DNA of 64,000 bases from Kumtagia sp963820075. Its GTDB lineage: Bacteria > Pseudomonadota > Alphaproteobacteria > Rhizobiales > Rhizobiaceae. Positions within the stretch are counted from its first letter, which is position 1. Each line of letters opens with the position of its first letter. The notes below the pieces were generated by a model, which did no database searches, was not told the DNA's origin, and worked only from the letters and a program-made list of their open reading frames with translations. The stretch spans positions 147,269 through 211,268 of the forward strand of contig CAWFYS010000005.1 of assembly GCA_963820075.1 (NCBI GenBank). The letters are read 5' to 3'. The position numbers and the translations under genes are program-made. This document shows, piece after piece, positions 25,323-34,107 of this stretch.

Positions 25323-26267
25323 CTAGACTCCCGGCAGGCCGAACGCACGGTCGGCAACGGTGTCGGCCAGATATGCGGCGAAGATCGCGAACAGGTAGAG
25401 CAACGAATACGCAAACAGAACTTTCGCGGGCCGCATCGCGCGGTCGTTGTCGTTCATGCGCAGCACTTTCCAGGCATACCATATGAAGCCCGCGCCGAGC
25501 GTGGCGGCGACAGCCCCGTAGACGGCGCCGGTAAAGCCCAGCCACCATGGCAGCAGGCCAACAATTGCGACGACCACCGAATAGGCGAAGATCTGGCGGC
25601 GCGTCGAGGCGGCGCCCGCCACGTTCGGCATCATCGGTATGCCGGCCCGGCCATATTCGTCGGCCTTGAACAGCGCCAAGGCCCAGAAATGCGGCGGCGT
25701 CCACAGGAAGATGATCAGGAACAGGACCAGGCTTTCGACGCTGACCGAACCGGTTGCGGCGGCCCAGCCGATTACCGGCGGAAACGCGCCGGCGGCGCCG
25801 CCAATGACGATGTTCTGCGGCGTCCAGCGCTTCAGCCACATCGTGTAGACGACGGCGTAGAAGAAGATGGTGAACGCCAGCAGCGACGCCGCCAGCCAGT
25901 CCACCAGCACGCCCAATGCCATTACCGACAGCATCGAAAGGACCAGCCCGAAGGCGAGTGCCTCGCCCGGTCTGACGCGGCCCGCCGGCACCGGCCGGCC
26001 CGCCGTCCGCTTCATCAATGCGTCGATGTCGGCGTCGTACCACATATTGAGCGCGCCCGAGGCACCGGCGCCGATGGCGATCGACAGAATGGCGGTTACG
26101 GCAATGACCGGATTGATCGTCACAGGCGCGGCCACCAGTCCGACAAAGCCGGTGAAGACCACGAGCGACATCACGCGCGGCTTCAGCAGCGCCAAAAAGT
26201 CACCGGCCGTCGCTTCCGACATGCCGGCGCCGCCGTCCTCCAGGGTGGTCTTGCTCACGAAAGCCAT
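25323..26267 (-). CDS. ctaB: Protoheme IX farnesyltransferase (heme O synthase)
   Basis: A 314-residue UbiA-family membrane prenyltransferase that makes heme O, the precursor of heme A for the oxidase. The first aspartate-rich motif lies in NMWYDADIDALMKRT near 75, the following AGRPVPAGRV is characteristic, and WTPPHFWALALF with KADEYGRAGIPMMPNV near 190-210 forms the second active-site region. About nine membrane helices are predicted. It sits between ctaD and coxF, as in related genomes. The start at 26267 gives MAFVSKTTLEDGGAGMSEA; a start at the second Met is possible. Confidence 0.95.
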   Translation of the reverse strand: MAFVSKTTLEDGGAGMSEATAGDFLALLKPRVMSLVVFTGFVGLVAAPVTINPVIAVTAILSIAIGAGASGALNMWYDADIDALMKRTAGRPVPAGRVRPGEALAFGLVLSMLSVMALGVLVDWLAASLLAFTIFFYAVVYTMWLKRWTPQNIVIGGAAGAFPPVIGWAAATGSVSVESLVLFLIIFLWTPPHFWALALFKADEYGRAGIPMMPNVAGAASTRRQIFAYSVVVAIVGLLPWWLGFTGAVYGAVAATLGAGFIWYAWKVLRMNDNDRAMRPAKVLFAYSLLYLFAIFAAYLADTVADRAFGLPGV

Positions 26268-26342
26268 GCGTACGAAGTTCGCTTTCCGTTTGGCTGTCCT
26301 CCGCCCGCCGATCGCCGGCGGAGGTCTGTCATTTCGATGCCG

Positions 26343-27995
26343 TCACTTGATCCGCGGCAGTTGCTCCCATTGGTGATAGGGCGGCGGCGAGGAAAGCTGC
26401 CACTCCAGCGTCGTCGCGCCTTCGCCCCACGGATTGGCGCCGGCAACGCGCTTCTTCGAGAAAGCCTCGAAGACCCCGTAGAGGAATATCAGCACGCCGA
26501 TGGCCGAAATGTAGGAACCATAGGAGGAGACCATGTTCCAGCCCGCATAGGCGTCCGGATAGTCGATATAGCGGCGCGGCATGCCAGCAAGGCCGAGGAA
26601 GTGCTGCGGAAAGAAGACCAGATTGACGCCGACGAACGTCACCCAGAAGTGGGTGCGGGCGATCAGCGGCGCGTACATGTAGCCCGTCATTTTCGGGAAC
26701 CAGTAGTACCAGGCCGCGAAGATGGCGAACACCGCGCCCAGCGACAGAACATAGTGGAAGTGCGCAACCACGTAGTAAGTGTCGTGCAGCGAGCGGTCGA
26801 GACCGGCATTGGCGAGCTGCACGCCCGTGACGCCGCCGACGGTGAAGAGGAAGATGAAGCCGATCGCCCACAGCATCGGCGTGCGCATCGAGATCGACCC
26901 GCCCCACATGGTGGCGATCCATGAGAAGATCTTCACGCCCGTCGGCACCGCGATGACCATCGTGGCGAAGACGAAGTAGCGCTGCGCGTCAAGCGAGATG
27001 CCGGTCGTGTACATATGGTGAGCCCACACCACGAAGCCGACCGCGCCGATCGCCACCATGGCGTAGGCCATGCCGAGATAGCCGAAGACGGGCTTGCGCG
27101 AGAAGGTCGATACGATGTGGCTGACGATGCCGAATGCGGGCAGGATCAGGATGTAGACCTCGGGGTGACCGAAGAACCAGAACAGGTGCTGGAACAGGAT
27201 CGGGTCGCCGCCGCCCTCGGGCGCGAAGAAGGTCGTGCCGAAGTTGCGGTCGGTGAGCAGCATGGTGATGCCGCCGGCCAGAACCGGGAGCGAAAGGAGC
27301 AGCAGAAAGGCCGTGATCAGAACCGACCAGGCAAACAGCGGCATCTTGTGCAGCGTCATGCCCGGCGCGCGCATGTTGAAGATGGTGGTGATGAAATTGA
27401 TGGCGCCGAGAATGGACGAAGCGCCGGCGACATGCAGCGACAGAATGGCCAGGTCCATGGCCGGTCCGGGCTGACCGGAGGTCGAAAGCGGCGGATAGAT
27501 GGTCCAGCCGCCGCCGACGCCGTATCCGCCGGTCGGGCCCGGCACGAACATCGACAGCAGCAGCAGGGTGAAGGCCGGCGGCAGGAGCCAGAAGGAGATG
27601 TTGTTCATGCGCGGAAACGCCATGTCCGGGGCGCCGATCATGATCGGCACCATCCAGTTGGCGAAGCCGCCGATCAGGGCCGGCATGACCATGAAGAAGA
27701 TCATGATCAGGGCGTGACCGGTCGTGAACACGTTGAACATGTGCTTGCCGCCGTCGATGGCCGCATCACCTTCCAGGCCGTAGACCATCTGCGCCAGGCC
27801 GGTGAAAATCTGGATGCCCGGCTCCGCGAGTTCCCAGCGCATCATCACCGACAGGAAGCCGCCGATGATGCCCGCGCAGATCGCGAAGATCAGGTAGAGC
27901 GTGCCGATGTCCTTGTGGTTGGTCGAATAGACCCAGCGAACCCAGCCGCGCGGCCTGTGATCGTGATGGTCGTCGTAAGCTGCAGCGCCTGCCAT
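26343..27995 (-). CDS. ctaD: Cytochrome c oxidase subunit I
   Basis: The 550-residue catalytic subunit of the aa3 oxidase, with twelve membrane helices. Core motifs are WVRWVYSTNHKDIGTLYLIF at the start, the heme a ligand region TTGHALIMIFFMVMP near 90, the CuB and cross-link region FWFFGHPEVYILILPAFGI near 270, WAHHMYTTG near 320, and the heme ligands in YYVVAHFHYVLSLGA near 400. It reduces oxygen to water and pumps protons. The start at 27995 (MAGAAAYDDHHDH) is favoured over an extension running into ctaC. It is 44 bases behind ctaC. Confidence 0.97.
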   Translation of the reverse strand: MAGAAAYDDHHDHRPRGWVRWVYSTNHKDIGTLYLIFAICAGIIGGFLSVMMRWELAEPGIQIFTGLAQMVYGLEGDAAIDGGKHMFNVFTTGHALIMIFFMVMPALIGGFANWMVPIMIGAPDMAFPRMNNISFWLLPPAFTLLLLSMFVPGPTGGYGVGGGWTIYPPLSTSGQPGPAMDLAILSLHVAGASSILGAINFITTIFNMRAPGMTLHKMPLFAWSVLITAFLLLLSLPVLAGGITMLLTDRNFGTTFFAPEGGGDPILFQHLFWFFGHPEVYILILPAFGIVSHIVSTFSRKPVFGYLGMAYAMVAIGAVGFVVWAHHMYTTGISLDAQRYFVFATMVIAVPTGVKIFSWIATMWGGSISMRTPMLWAIGFIFLFTVGGVTGVQLANAGLDRSLHDTYYVVAHFHYVLSLGAVFAIFAAWYYWFPKMTGYMYAPLIARTHFWVTFVGVNLVFFPQHFLGLAGMPRRYIDYPDAYAGWNMVSSYGSYISAIGVLIFLYGVFEAFSKKRVAGANPWGEGATTLEWQLSSPPPYHQWEQLPRIK

Positions 27996-28039
27996 ATTCC
28001 GCTCCGTTCCCTGATTCCTGGTACTTGCCGCAAACCGCC

Positions 28040-28906
28040 TCAGTTGCCCGCGACCTTGACCGGCGATGCACCTTCCACGGCCGCCATCAGCGCCTTGTTG
28101 GCGGCCGGAAGGTCGGTCCGGGCTGCCGTCAACCAATTATTGTACTGAGCCTCCGAGACGACCCTTATCGCGATCGGCATATAGGCATGGTCCTTGCCGC
28201 ACAGTTCGGAGCACTGGCCGTAAAACAGGCCTTCCTTGAACGCTTTGAACCAGGTCTCGTTGATCCGGCCCGGAACGGCATCGACCTTGACTCCGAAGGC
28301 CGGCATCGCGAAAGCGTGAAGGACATCCGCGGCCGTCACCAGCACGCGAACCGTGGCGTTGACGGGGACGACGACTTCATTGTCCACCGCCAGCAGGCGC
28401 GGATATCTCGCCAGGTCCTGCTTGCCGGCGGCCGGCCTGTCGGCATCCGTCAGGAGGGCCCCATTGAAGGAAAGGGGCTCTTCCAACTGGTATTCGTAGT
28501 CCCAGTTCCACTGGTTGCCTGTCGCCTTGATGGTCAGCGTCGGCTCGTCGGGCGGCGTGTACTGCGCGGTAAGCAACTGGAAGGAAGGAACGGCTATAAA
28601 AAGCAGGATCACAACCGGACCGACGGTCCAGATGATTTCAATGACCGTGTTGTGGCTGGTCCTCGACGGGGTCGAGTTCACGTCCGCCCGAAACTTCACG
28701 ATACAATAGATGAGAAGGGCGAGTACGAGAAGGGTGATGGGGATGATGAACCAGAGTGTGTAGGCCTCGAACCAGGCGATCTTTTGCATGATCGGCGTCG
28801 CCGCTTCCTGAAAGCGCATCTGCCAGGGATGCGGCTGGTCGGCATAGGCGGCCGCCGAACCCAGGATGAGCGCCGAAGCGCCGGCGCCGGTCAGAAATCT
28901 CTTCAT
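28040..28906 (-). CDS. ctaC: Cytochrome c oxidase subunit II
   Basis: From the ATG at 28906 this has 288 residues: a signal peptide (MKRFLTGAGASALILGSAAAYA), two membrane helices (LWFIIPITLLVLALLIYCIV and the one after IIWTVGPVVILL), and a periplasmic cupredoxin domain. The CuA ligands are in GQCSELCGKDHAYMP near 230, with the other histidine in DVLHAFAMPAFG near 190. It accepts electrons from cytochrome c and passes them to subunit I. It leads the cta cluster, so the main promoter should lie upstream of 28906. A longer frame to 28984 is less likely. Confidence 0.96.
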   Translation of the reverse strand: MKRFLTGAGASALILGSAAAYADQPHPWQMRFQEAATPIMQKIAWFEAYTLWFIIPITLLVLALLIYCIVKFRADVNSTPSRTSHNTVIEIIWTVGPVVILLFIAVPSFQLLTAQYTPPDEPTLTIKATGNQWNWDYEYQLEEPLSFNGALLTDADRPAAGKQDLARYPRLLAVDNEVVVPVNATVRVLVTAADVLHAFAMPAFGVKVDAVPGRINETWFKAFKEGLFYGQCSELCGKDHAYMPIAIRVVSEAQYNNWLTAARTDLPAANKALMAAVEGASPVKVAGN

Positions 28907-29248
28907 CGCCCTCTTCACTCCCGCTTCGATGCCGTCGCGCATCGGCATGGCCGAACCGCAGGGAAGAAAATCCCGTGCGCCCATTTTGCTGGTTCAAACC
29001 ATACTCTGTTTCCGACCGCAAGGAAGGAGGGTGGGGCGGCATGCGGCATTTTTGCGCGTAATGCGCGCGGCCGTACGGCGTGTTTTCAACAGGCAAGCTC
29101 GATCTCGGCGGTATGGGCGCCGCGACGCCATGGCGCTTCGCGCGCCAAAAGCCGTTCAAATCGGCCGCCGCGTCTGGTCCGGACGGGCACTTGTCCTATA
29201 GTTGCCATGATTGCGGCGGAAAGCGCCTTGATTCGCAACGGAGCCTCC
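28907..29248. other. Divergent intergenic region, 342 bases
   Basis: This separates the minus-strand cta cluster from the plus-strand ialB-like gene and should hold both promoters. I could not fix convincing -35/-10 pairs. No coding region or repeat was recognised. Confidence 0.45.
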
Positions 29249-29761
29249 ATGAGACCCGGCCTTTCGAAAGTCCTGGCGAGCCTTTTCGGCGTCGTACTTC
29301 TCGCTTCCGCCCTGCCTGCCGCCGCGCAACAGACCGGCAAGGTGCGCGCGAGCCACGGAGCGTGGTCGATCATCTGCGATACGCCGGCTGGCGCGACCGC
29401 CGAGCAATGCGTCATGATGCAGAATGTTGTCGCCGAGGACCGGCCGGAATTGGGCTTGTCGGTCGTGATACTGCGCACGGCAGACAACAAGGCCGAGATT
29501 CTTCGCGTGCTCGCGCCTCTCGGCGTACTGCTGCCCAACGGCCTCGGCCTCAATGTCGACGGCAAGGACATTGGCCGCGCCTATTTTGTCCGCTGCTTCA
29601 GCGATGGCTGCTATGCCGAGGTGATCCTGGAAAAGCCGCTTCTCGACACCTTGAAGACCGGCAAATCGGCCACCTTCATCGTCTTCCAGACGCCGGAGGA
29701 AGGCATCGGCATTCCGGTAGACCTCGGCGGCTTCGGCGAGGGTTTCGCCGCCCTGCCCTGA
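29249..29761 (+). CDS. Invasion-associated locus B (IalB) family protein
   Basis: A 170-residue exported protein: a signal peptide (LSKVLASLFGVVLLASALPAAA) is followed by the IalB domain, opening with ASHGAWSIICDTPAG and containing FVRCFSDGCYAEVILEKPLL, whose cysteines probably form disulfides. The family is named from Bartonella, where it promotes red-cell entry, but homologues occur widely in non-pathogenic rhizobia, often near cta genes, and their role is unknown. An in-frame ATG 15 codons upstream (29204) would add a non-signal-like extension. It is followed 148 bases later by tldD in the same direction. Confidence 0.88.
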   Translation: MRPGLSKVLASLFGVVLLASALPAAAQQTGKVRASHGAWSIICDTPAGATAEQCVMMQNVVAEDRPELGLSVVILRTADNKAEILRVLAPLGVLLPNGLGLNVDGKDIGRAYFVRCFSDGCYAEVILEKPLLDTLKTGKSATFIVFQTPEEGIGIPVDLGGFGEGFAALP

Positions 29762-29909
29762 TTAGGGGCATGTTTCCGAAAGCCTGCAGGCATTTCGCCG
29801 CTGGCGAGCCCTTGGAAAATTTGCCCTGCTTGTGGGAATTGCGTGACCCTTCCCCTATCTTGGGGCAAAGCAATCGCCTTCGACGGCCATCCCAATTCGG
29901 AACACTGCC

Positions 29910-31325
29910 ATGCAAGACAGCCTGCTCAAGCGATTCGACTGCGATGAGGACAAGGTCCGCTCGATCGTGGCCGAGACAGTCCAGGGTGCCGACGACGGCG
30001 AGCTGTTCCTCGAATACAGCGAGAGCGAGGCGCTGATGTTCGACAATGGCCGGCTGAAGACGGCGAATTTCAACACCGAGCAGGGGTTTGGACTGCGTGC
30101 CATTGCCGGGGAGGCGACCGGCTACGCGCATTCGAGCGAGCTTTCCCAGGATGCTCTTCTGCGCGCCGCCGATGCCGTTTCGGCGGTGAAGGCCGGATAT
30201 TCGGGCACGCTGGCTGAAGCGCCCGCGCGCACCAACCGCCACCTCTATGGTGAAGAGAACCCGACCGGATCGCCATCCTTCGAGGGCAAGGCGAAACTGC
30301 TGCAGGAAATCGACGCCTGGTTGCGCGCCGAGGATCCGCGCGTGCGCCAGGTCACCGCCTCGCTGGTCTCCTCCTGGCAGCAGGTCGAGATCGTGCGCGC
30401 CGACGGGCAGATGGTGCGCGACGTGCGCCCGCTGGTGCGCATGAATGTCGCGGTCGTGGTCGGCGACGGGGACCGGCAGGAATCCGGTTCCTACGGCATG
30501 GGCGGCAGAAAAGGCTTTGGCGAGTTCCTGGTCGAGGACAGTTGGAGGCACGCCGCGACGGAGGCTCTGCGCCAGGCGCTGGTCAATCTGGAGGCCATAC
30601 CCGCGCCGGCCGGAACCTTCGACATCGTGCTGTCCTCGGGCTGGCCGGGCGTGATGCTGCACGAGGCTGTCGGCCACGGACTGGAAGGCGACTTCAACCG
30701 CAAGAAGACCTCGGCCTTTGCCGGCCTGATGGGTCAGCAGGTGGCCGCCAAGGGCGTCACCGTGGTCGATGACGGCACGATCGCCGAGCGGCGCGGCTCC
30801 CTCACGGTCGATGACGAGGGCACGCCGACCAACCGCACGGTGCTGATCGAGGACGGCAAGCTGGTCGGCTACATGCAGGACCGGCAGAACGCCCGGCTGA
30901 TGGGCATGAAGGCGACCGGCAACGGCCGCCGCGAGTCCTACGGGCATCAGCCGATGCCGCGCATGACCAACACCTACATGACGGCCGGCGAGCTTACGCC
31001 CGAAGAGATCATCGCCTCGGTGAAGAAGGGCGTCTACGCGGTCTCCTTCGGCGGCGGCCAGGTCGACATCACGTCCGGCAAATTCGTCTTCGGCTGCACC
31101 GAGGCCTATATGATCGAGGACGGCAAAGTGACCCAGCCGATCAAGGGCGCCATGCTGATCGGCAACGGCCCGGACGCCATGCACCGCGTTTCCATGGTCG
31201 GCAACGACATGAAGCTCGACACCGGCATCGGCATGTGCGGCAAGGCCGGTCAGGGCGTGCCGGTCGGCGTCGGCCAGCCGCATTTGCGCATGAACCAGAT
31301 GACGCTCGGCGGCACGCGGGTGTGA
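29910..31325 (+). CDS. tldD: Metalloprotease TldD
   Basis: A 471-residue TldD/PmbA family protease. The zinc motif HEAVGHGLEGD starts at residue 251 (His251, Glu252, His256), and the conserved GTPTNRTVLIEDGKL, RMTNTYMTAGELTPEE and QVDITSGKFVFGCTEAYMI segments follow. In E. coli TldD acts as a heterodimer with TldE/PmbA, degrading unfolded peptides, processing microcins and affecting gyrase poison responses. A pmbA gene is not in this window, which is usual. The length and ends match the family. Transcription is probably from the gap after ialB. Confidence 0.96.
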   Translation: MQDSLLKRFDCDEDKVRSIVAETVQGADDGELFLEYSESEALMFDNGRLKTANFNTEQGFGLRAIAGEATGYAHSSELSQDALLRAADAVSAVKAGYSGTLAEAPARTNRHLYGEENPTGSPSFEGKAKLLQEIDAWLRAEDPRVRQVTASLVSSWQQVEIVRADGQMVRDVRPLVRMNVAVVVGDGDRQESGSYGMGGRKGFGEFLVEDSWRHAATEALRQALVNLEAIPAPAGTFDIVLSSGWPGVMLHEAVGHGLEGDFNRKKTSAFAGLMGQQVAAKGVTVVDDGTIAERRGSLTVDDEGTPTNRTVLIEDGKLVGYMQDRQNARLMGMKATGNGRRESYGHQPMPRMTNTYMTAGELTPEEIIASVKKGVYAVSFGGGQVDITSGKFVFGCTEAYMIEDGKVTQPIKGAMLIGNGPDAMHRVSMVGNDMKLDTGIGMCGKAGQGVPVGVGQPHLRMNQMTLGGTRV

Positions 31326-31335
31326 CGCGGGCGGA

Positions 31336-32571
31336 CTACCGCCGCCGCGGCTTTTCGAGAAGCGCCACCACCTCGACATGCGGCGACCACAGGAACTGGT
31401 CGACCGGCGTGACGTTCGTCACGGTATAGCCGCCATCGACGAGGATGCGCAGGTCGCGGGCAAGCGTGGCCGGATTGCAGGAGATCGCCGCGACCAGGGG
31501 CACATTCGACCTGGCGATCTGCTTCGACTGGTCCTCGGCGCCGGCGCGCGGCGGATCGATGACCACGCCGTCGAAGGCATTCAGTTCCTTGAAGGTCAGC
31601 GGGCGGCGGAAAAGGTCGCGCTTCTCGATGGTTACGCGCCTTAGGCCGGTCGCCCCCCGGAAACCCCGGTCAAGCGCGGCCAGGCAAGCGGCGTCCGCCT
31701 CCACCGCGTGCACTTCCGCTGCCCTTGCGAGGCGAAGGGCAAAAGCGCCCGCGCCGGCAAAGAGATCGGCGATCCTTCGCGCTCTCTTCAGATGAGCGGC
31801 GGCCATGCCGGCCATCACCTCCTCGACCGCCGCCACCGCCTGCAGGAAGCCGCCGGGTGGCGGCGCGATCGTCGCGGATCCGAAGTCGAGCAGCGGCTTC
31901 CTCGGTTCGATCACAATCTCGCCGTCCACGGACAGCCGGGCGAGTTTTTCGCGAACCGCGAAATCGACGGCGGACCGCCGGGTCGCGTCTGGCATCGGTC
32001 CGCACCCGGCAATGGCGACATCGAGTCCGGAAATGGTCTGTGTGACGGTCAGGTGAAAGGCGTCCCGCGTGTTGCCGACAAGGGCCGCGAGCGATCGCAA
32101 TGTTGCCAGTGCGGCCTCGATATCCGGTAACACGACCGGGCATTCGTCGATGTCGACGATCGTATGCGAGGACATTCTGTTGTAGCCGAGGACCGCGCCT
32201 TTTTCGGTGCGCCGCGCCGACATCACGGCGCGCCGGCGTGATCGCGCCTGTCCTGGCAGCAAGTCCGAAACGCCGGCCGCTATCTTCCGCGACGCCAGCG
32301 CCTGGGCGACCTTGTCGCGCTTCCAGGCACGATAGGATGGTTCGGCCAGGTGCTGGACCGAGCAGCCGCCGCAATCGCCGAAATGCCGGCAGGCCGGCTC
32401 CACGCGGTCCGGCGAGCGCTGCAGAATGGCAAGCAAAGTGCCGCGTTCGCCCTCGATCGCGGCGTCGACGCGCTCGAAAGGCAAGGCGAACGGTACGTAG
32501 ACCGGCCCGCGCTGCGTCTCGGCCACGCCGTCGCCCTGCGCGCCGAGGCGATCGATCGTAAGCGTGGTCAT
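31336..32571 (-). CDS. Class I SAM-dependent RNA m5U methyltransferase (TrmA/RlmD family)
   Basis: A 411-residue RNA uridine-5-methyltransferase. It begins with a TRAM-like domain (MTTLTIDRLGAQGDGVAE), then an Fe-S cluster site (CRHFGDCGGCSVQHL) near 72-84. The SAM-binding motif is IADLFAGAGAFALRLARAAE near 275, VVIDPPRAGAEDQSKQI near 345 is motif IV, and ISCNPATLARDLRIL near 370 holds the catalytic cysteine. The substrate may be 23S rRNA or tRNA; orthology to RlmC, RlmD or TrmA cannot be settled here. Its ATG overlaps the TlyA stop in ATGA, so it is coupled to tlyA. Confidence 0.92.
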   Translation of the reverse strand: MTTLTIDRLGAQGDGVAETQRGPVYVPFALPFERVDAAIEGERGTLLAILQRSPDRVEPACRHFGDCGGCSVQHLAEPSYRAWKRDKVAQALASRKIAAGVSDLLPGQARSRRRAVMSARRTEKGAVLGYNRMSSHTIVDIDECPVVLPDIEAALATLRSLAALVGNTRDAFHLTVTQTISGLDVAIAGCGPMPDATRRSAVDFAVREKLARLSVDGEIVIEPRKPLLDFGSATIAPPPGGFLQAVAAVEEVMAGMAAAHLKRARRIADLFAGAGAFALRLARAAEVHAVEADAACLAALDRGFRGATGLRRVTIEKRDLFRRPLTFKELNAFDGVVIDPPRAGAEDQSKQIARSNVPLVAAISCNPATLARDLRILVDGGYTVTNVTPVDQFLWSPHVEVVALLEKPRRR

Positions 32572-33335
32572 GCCCCCTCCTTGATCGCGCCCAGCAGAAA
32601 CTCGCGGTTGCCGTGGCCGCCCTCGATCGGCGAAGCGGTGACGCCCAGCACCCGCCATCCCGGCACCGTGCCCAGCCATTGCGCGATCTGTTCCGCGATA
32701 CGCGGGCCCTCTTCGGGATTCCGCAGAATGCCACCCTTGCCGATCGCCGCCCGCCCCGCTTCGAACTGCGGCTTGACCAGGAACACGCCTTTCGCCCCCG
32801 GCGCGGCGAGATGAAGCGCCGGCGGCAGCGCCAGCTTAAGCGATATGAAGCTCACGTCGCAGACGAGGAAAGCGGGGGCCTGGCCGTCGAGATGGCCGGC
32901 CGTCAGCGCGCGGGCATTGACCCCTTCGCGCAGGATGACGCGAGGATCGCTGCGCAGCGCCTGATCCATCTGATCGTGGCCGACATCGACCGCGAACAGC
33001 TTTTCGGCCCCGCGCTCAAGCAGCACCTGCGTAAAGCCGCCCGTGGAGGCACCGATGTCGAGCGCGATGCTGCCCGCCGGGTCGAGGCCGAACCAGTCCA
33101 ATCCGGCGATCAGCTTCAGCGCGGCGCGCGAAACATAGGCGCTCGCGGGGTCGTCGATCTCGATGCCTGCATCCTCGGCGAAAACGGCGCCCGGTTTGCG
33201 CGCCACGACACCGCCGACCCGAACGGTGGCCCGCTCGATCGCGTCGCGGGCGCGCGAGCGGCTCGCAAAGAAGCCGCGCCGCACCAGAAGCTCATCCAGG
33301 CGCGGCCCCTTATCGGATTTCTGTTTCGCCGTCAT
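32568..33335 (-). CDS. tlyA: TlyA family rRNA 2'-O-methyltransferase / S4-domain protein
   Basis: A 255-residue TlyA/hemolysin-A family protein. An N-terminal S4 RNA-binding domain (RLDELLVRRGFFASRSRARD near 12-31) is followed by an FtsJ-like methyltransferase with SAM motif IALDIGASTGGFTQVLLERG near 90, FAVDVGHDQMDQ near 115 and FLVCDVSFISLKLAL near 155. TlyA enzymes 2'-O-methylate 16S and 23S rRNA in mycobacteria, affecting capreomycin sensitivity; the haemolysin label is historical. In other rhizobia it follows dxs and xseB; here the preceding gene is replaced by an intergenic repeat. It is coupled to the next methyltransferase gene. Confidence 0.92.
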   Translation of the reverse strand: MTAKQKSDKGPRLDELLVRRGFFASRSRARDAIERATVRVGGVVARKPGAVFAEDAGIEIDDPASAYVSRAALKLIAGLDWFGLDPAGSIALDIGASTGGFTQVLLERGAEKLFAVDVGHDQMDQALRSDPRVILREGVNARALTAGHLDGQAPAFLVCDVSFISLKLALPPALHLAAPGAKGVFLVKPQFEAGRAAIGKGGILRNPEEGPRIAEQIAQWLGTVPGWRVLGVTASPIEGGHGNREFLLGAIKEGA

Positions 33336-33374
33336 GCGACTTCCTTGGCGAATGGCCGTCCGGAGGGCAAGTCG

Positions 33375-33480
33375 CTAAGCAGACTTGCGTGGCTTCGCCC
33401 AGGCTTCGCCTGCTTAGCCTCTTGTTTTGTCGCAGGTTTCTGTCGGAAAACCGTGAGACACGTTTCCGGAACCTGCTTAG
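33375..33480 (+). repeat. 106-bp interspersed palindromic repeat, copy B
   Basis: This copy starts with CTAAGCAG and ends with CTGCTTAG, which are inverted, with an internal CTGCTTAG near 33409. It is nearly identical to copy C at 51526-51631 (opposite orientation, only a few substitutions) and related to diverged copy A at 5162-5267. All three are exactly 106 bases. It lies between the divergent-ended tlyA and peroxiredoxin genes. The structure resembles RIME-type repeats known in rhizobia. Confidence 0.85.
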
Positions 33481-33547
33481 ACCCGTTTGCCACGCCACAT
33501 GAGGCGCGTTAGCGCCGATGCATCTCGGCGCTGAAGGAGTCAGGCGA

Positions 33548-34033
33548 TCAAAGCTGTTCGAGAAGCCTCGATGCGCCGGACGTTACGGCCTGGCCGGGCA
33601 CATCCTCGATATTCAGCGCCGCAACCTTGCCGTCGTCGACGATCATCGAGAAGCGCTTGGAGCGCAGGCCCAGCCCGCCTACGCTCAGATCCATGTCGAG
33701 GCCGAGGGCCTTGACGAAATCCCCGTTCCCGTCCGCGAGGTAGAGGATCTTGTTCTCGCCGCCGGTGAAGCGCGCCCAAGCCGCCATGACGTGATGGTCG
33801 TTGACCGCAACCACCGCGATCGTATCGACCCCCCGCGACAGAATCGCTTCACGATTTTCGAGATAGCCCGGCAGATGGTTGTTGCTGCAAGTCGGCGTGA
33901 AGGCGCCGGGAACGGCGAACAGCACAACCTTCTTGCCGGAGAAAATTTCGGTGGTGGTCAAAGTCTTGGCGCCGTCGGCGGTCAATACCTTGAAACTGCC
34001 TTCGGGAAGCTTGTCGCCAACGGCTATCGTCAT
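33548..34033 (-). CDS. Peroxiredoxin (Prx5 type, 1-Cys)
   Basis: A 161-residue Prx5-family peroxidase. The peroxidatic cysteine is Cys49 in FAVPGAFTPTCSNNHLPGY; the supporting Arg lies in LGLRSKRFSMIVDDGKVAAL near 125. No other cysteine exists, so resolution must use glutathione, glutaredoxin or another thiol. It reduces peroxides in the cytosol. The start at 34033 (MTIAVGDKLPEGSF) matches the family; the frame extends 21 codons further but without similarity. The gene stands between the 106-bp repeat and the DsbD-alpha-like gene. Confidence 0.93.
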   Translation of the reverse strand: MTIAVGDKLPEGSFKVLTADGAKTLTTTEIFSGKKVVLFAVPGAFTPTCSNNHLPGYLENREAILSRGVDTIAVVAVNDHHVMAAWARFTGGENKILYLADGNGDFVKALGLDMDLSVGGLGLRSKRFSMIVDDGKVAALNIEDVPGQAVTSGASRLLEQL

Positions 34034-34107
34034 GGTTCCTCTGTCCTCGCTTGCGGGAATGCACGGTCGATTACGCGCAATCGCGGCGCCTCGCAATCGG
34101 TACGCGC

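Noticed and set aside
29676..31379. A 567-codon minus-strand open frame
   Set aside because: It is antisense to tldD, whose HEAVGH motif and full length are clear.
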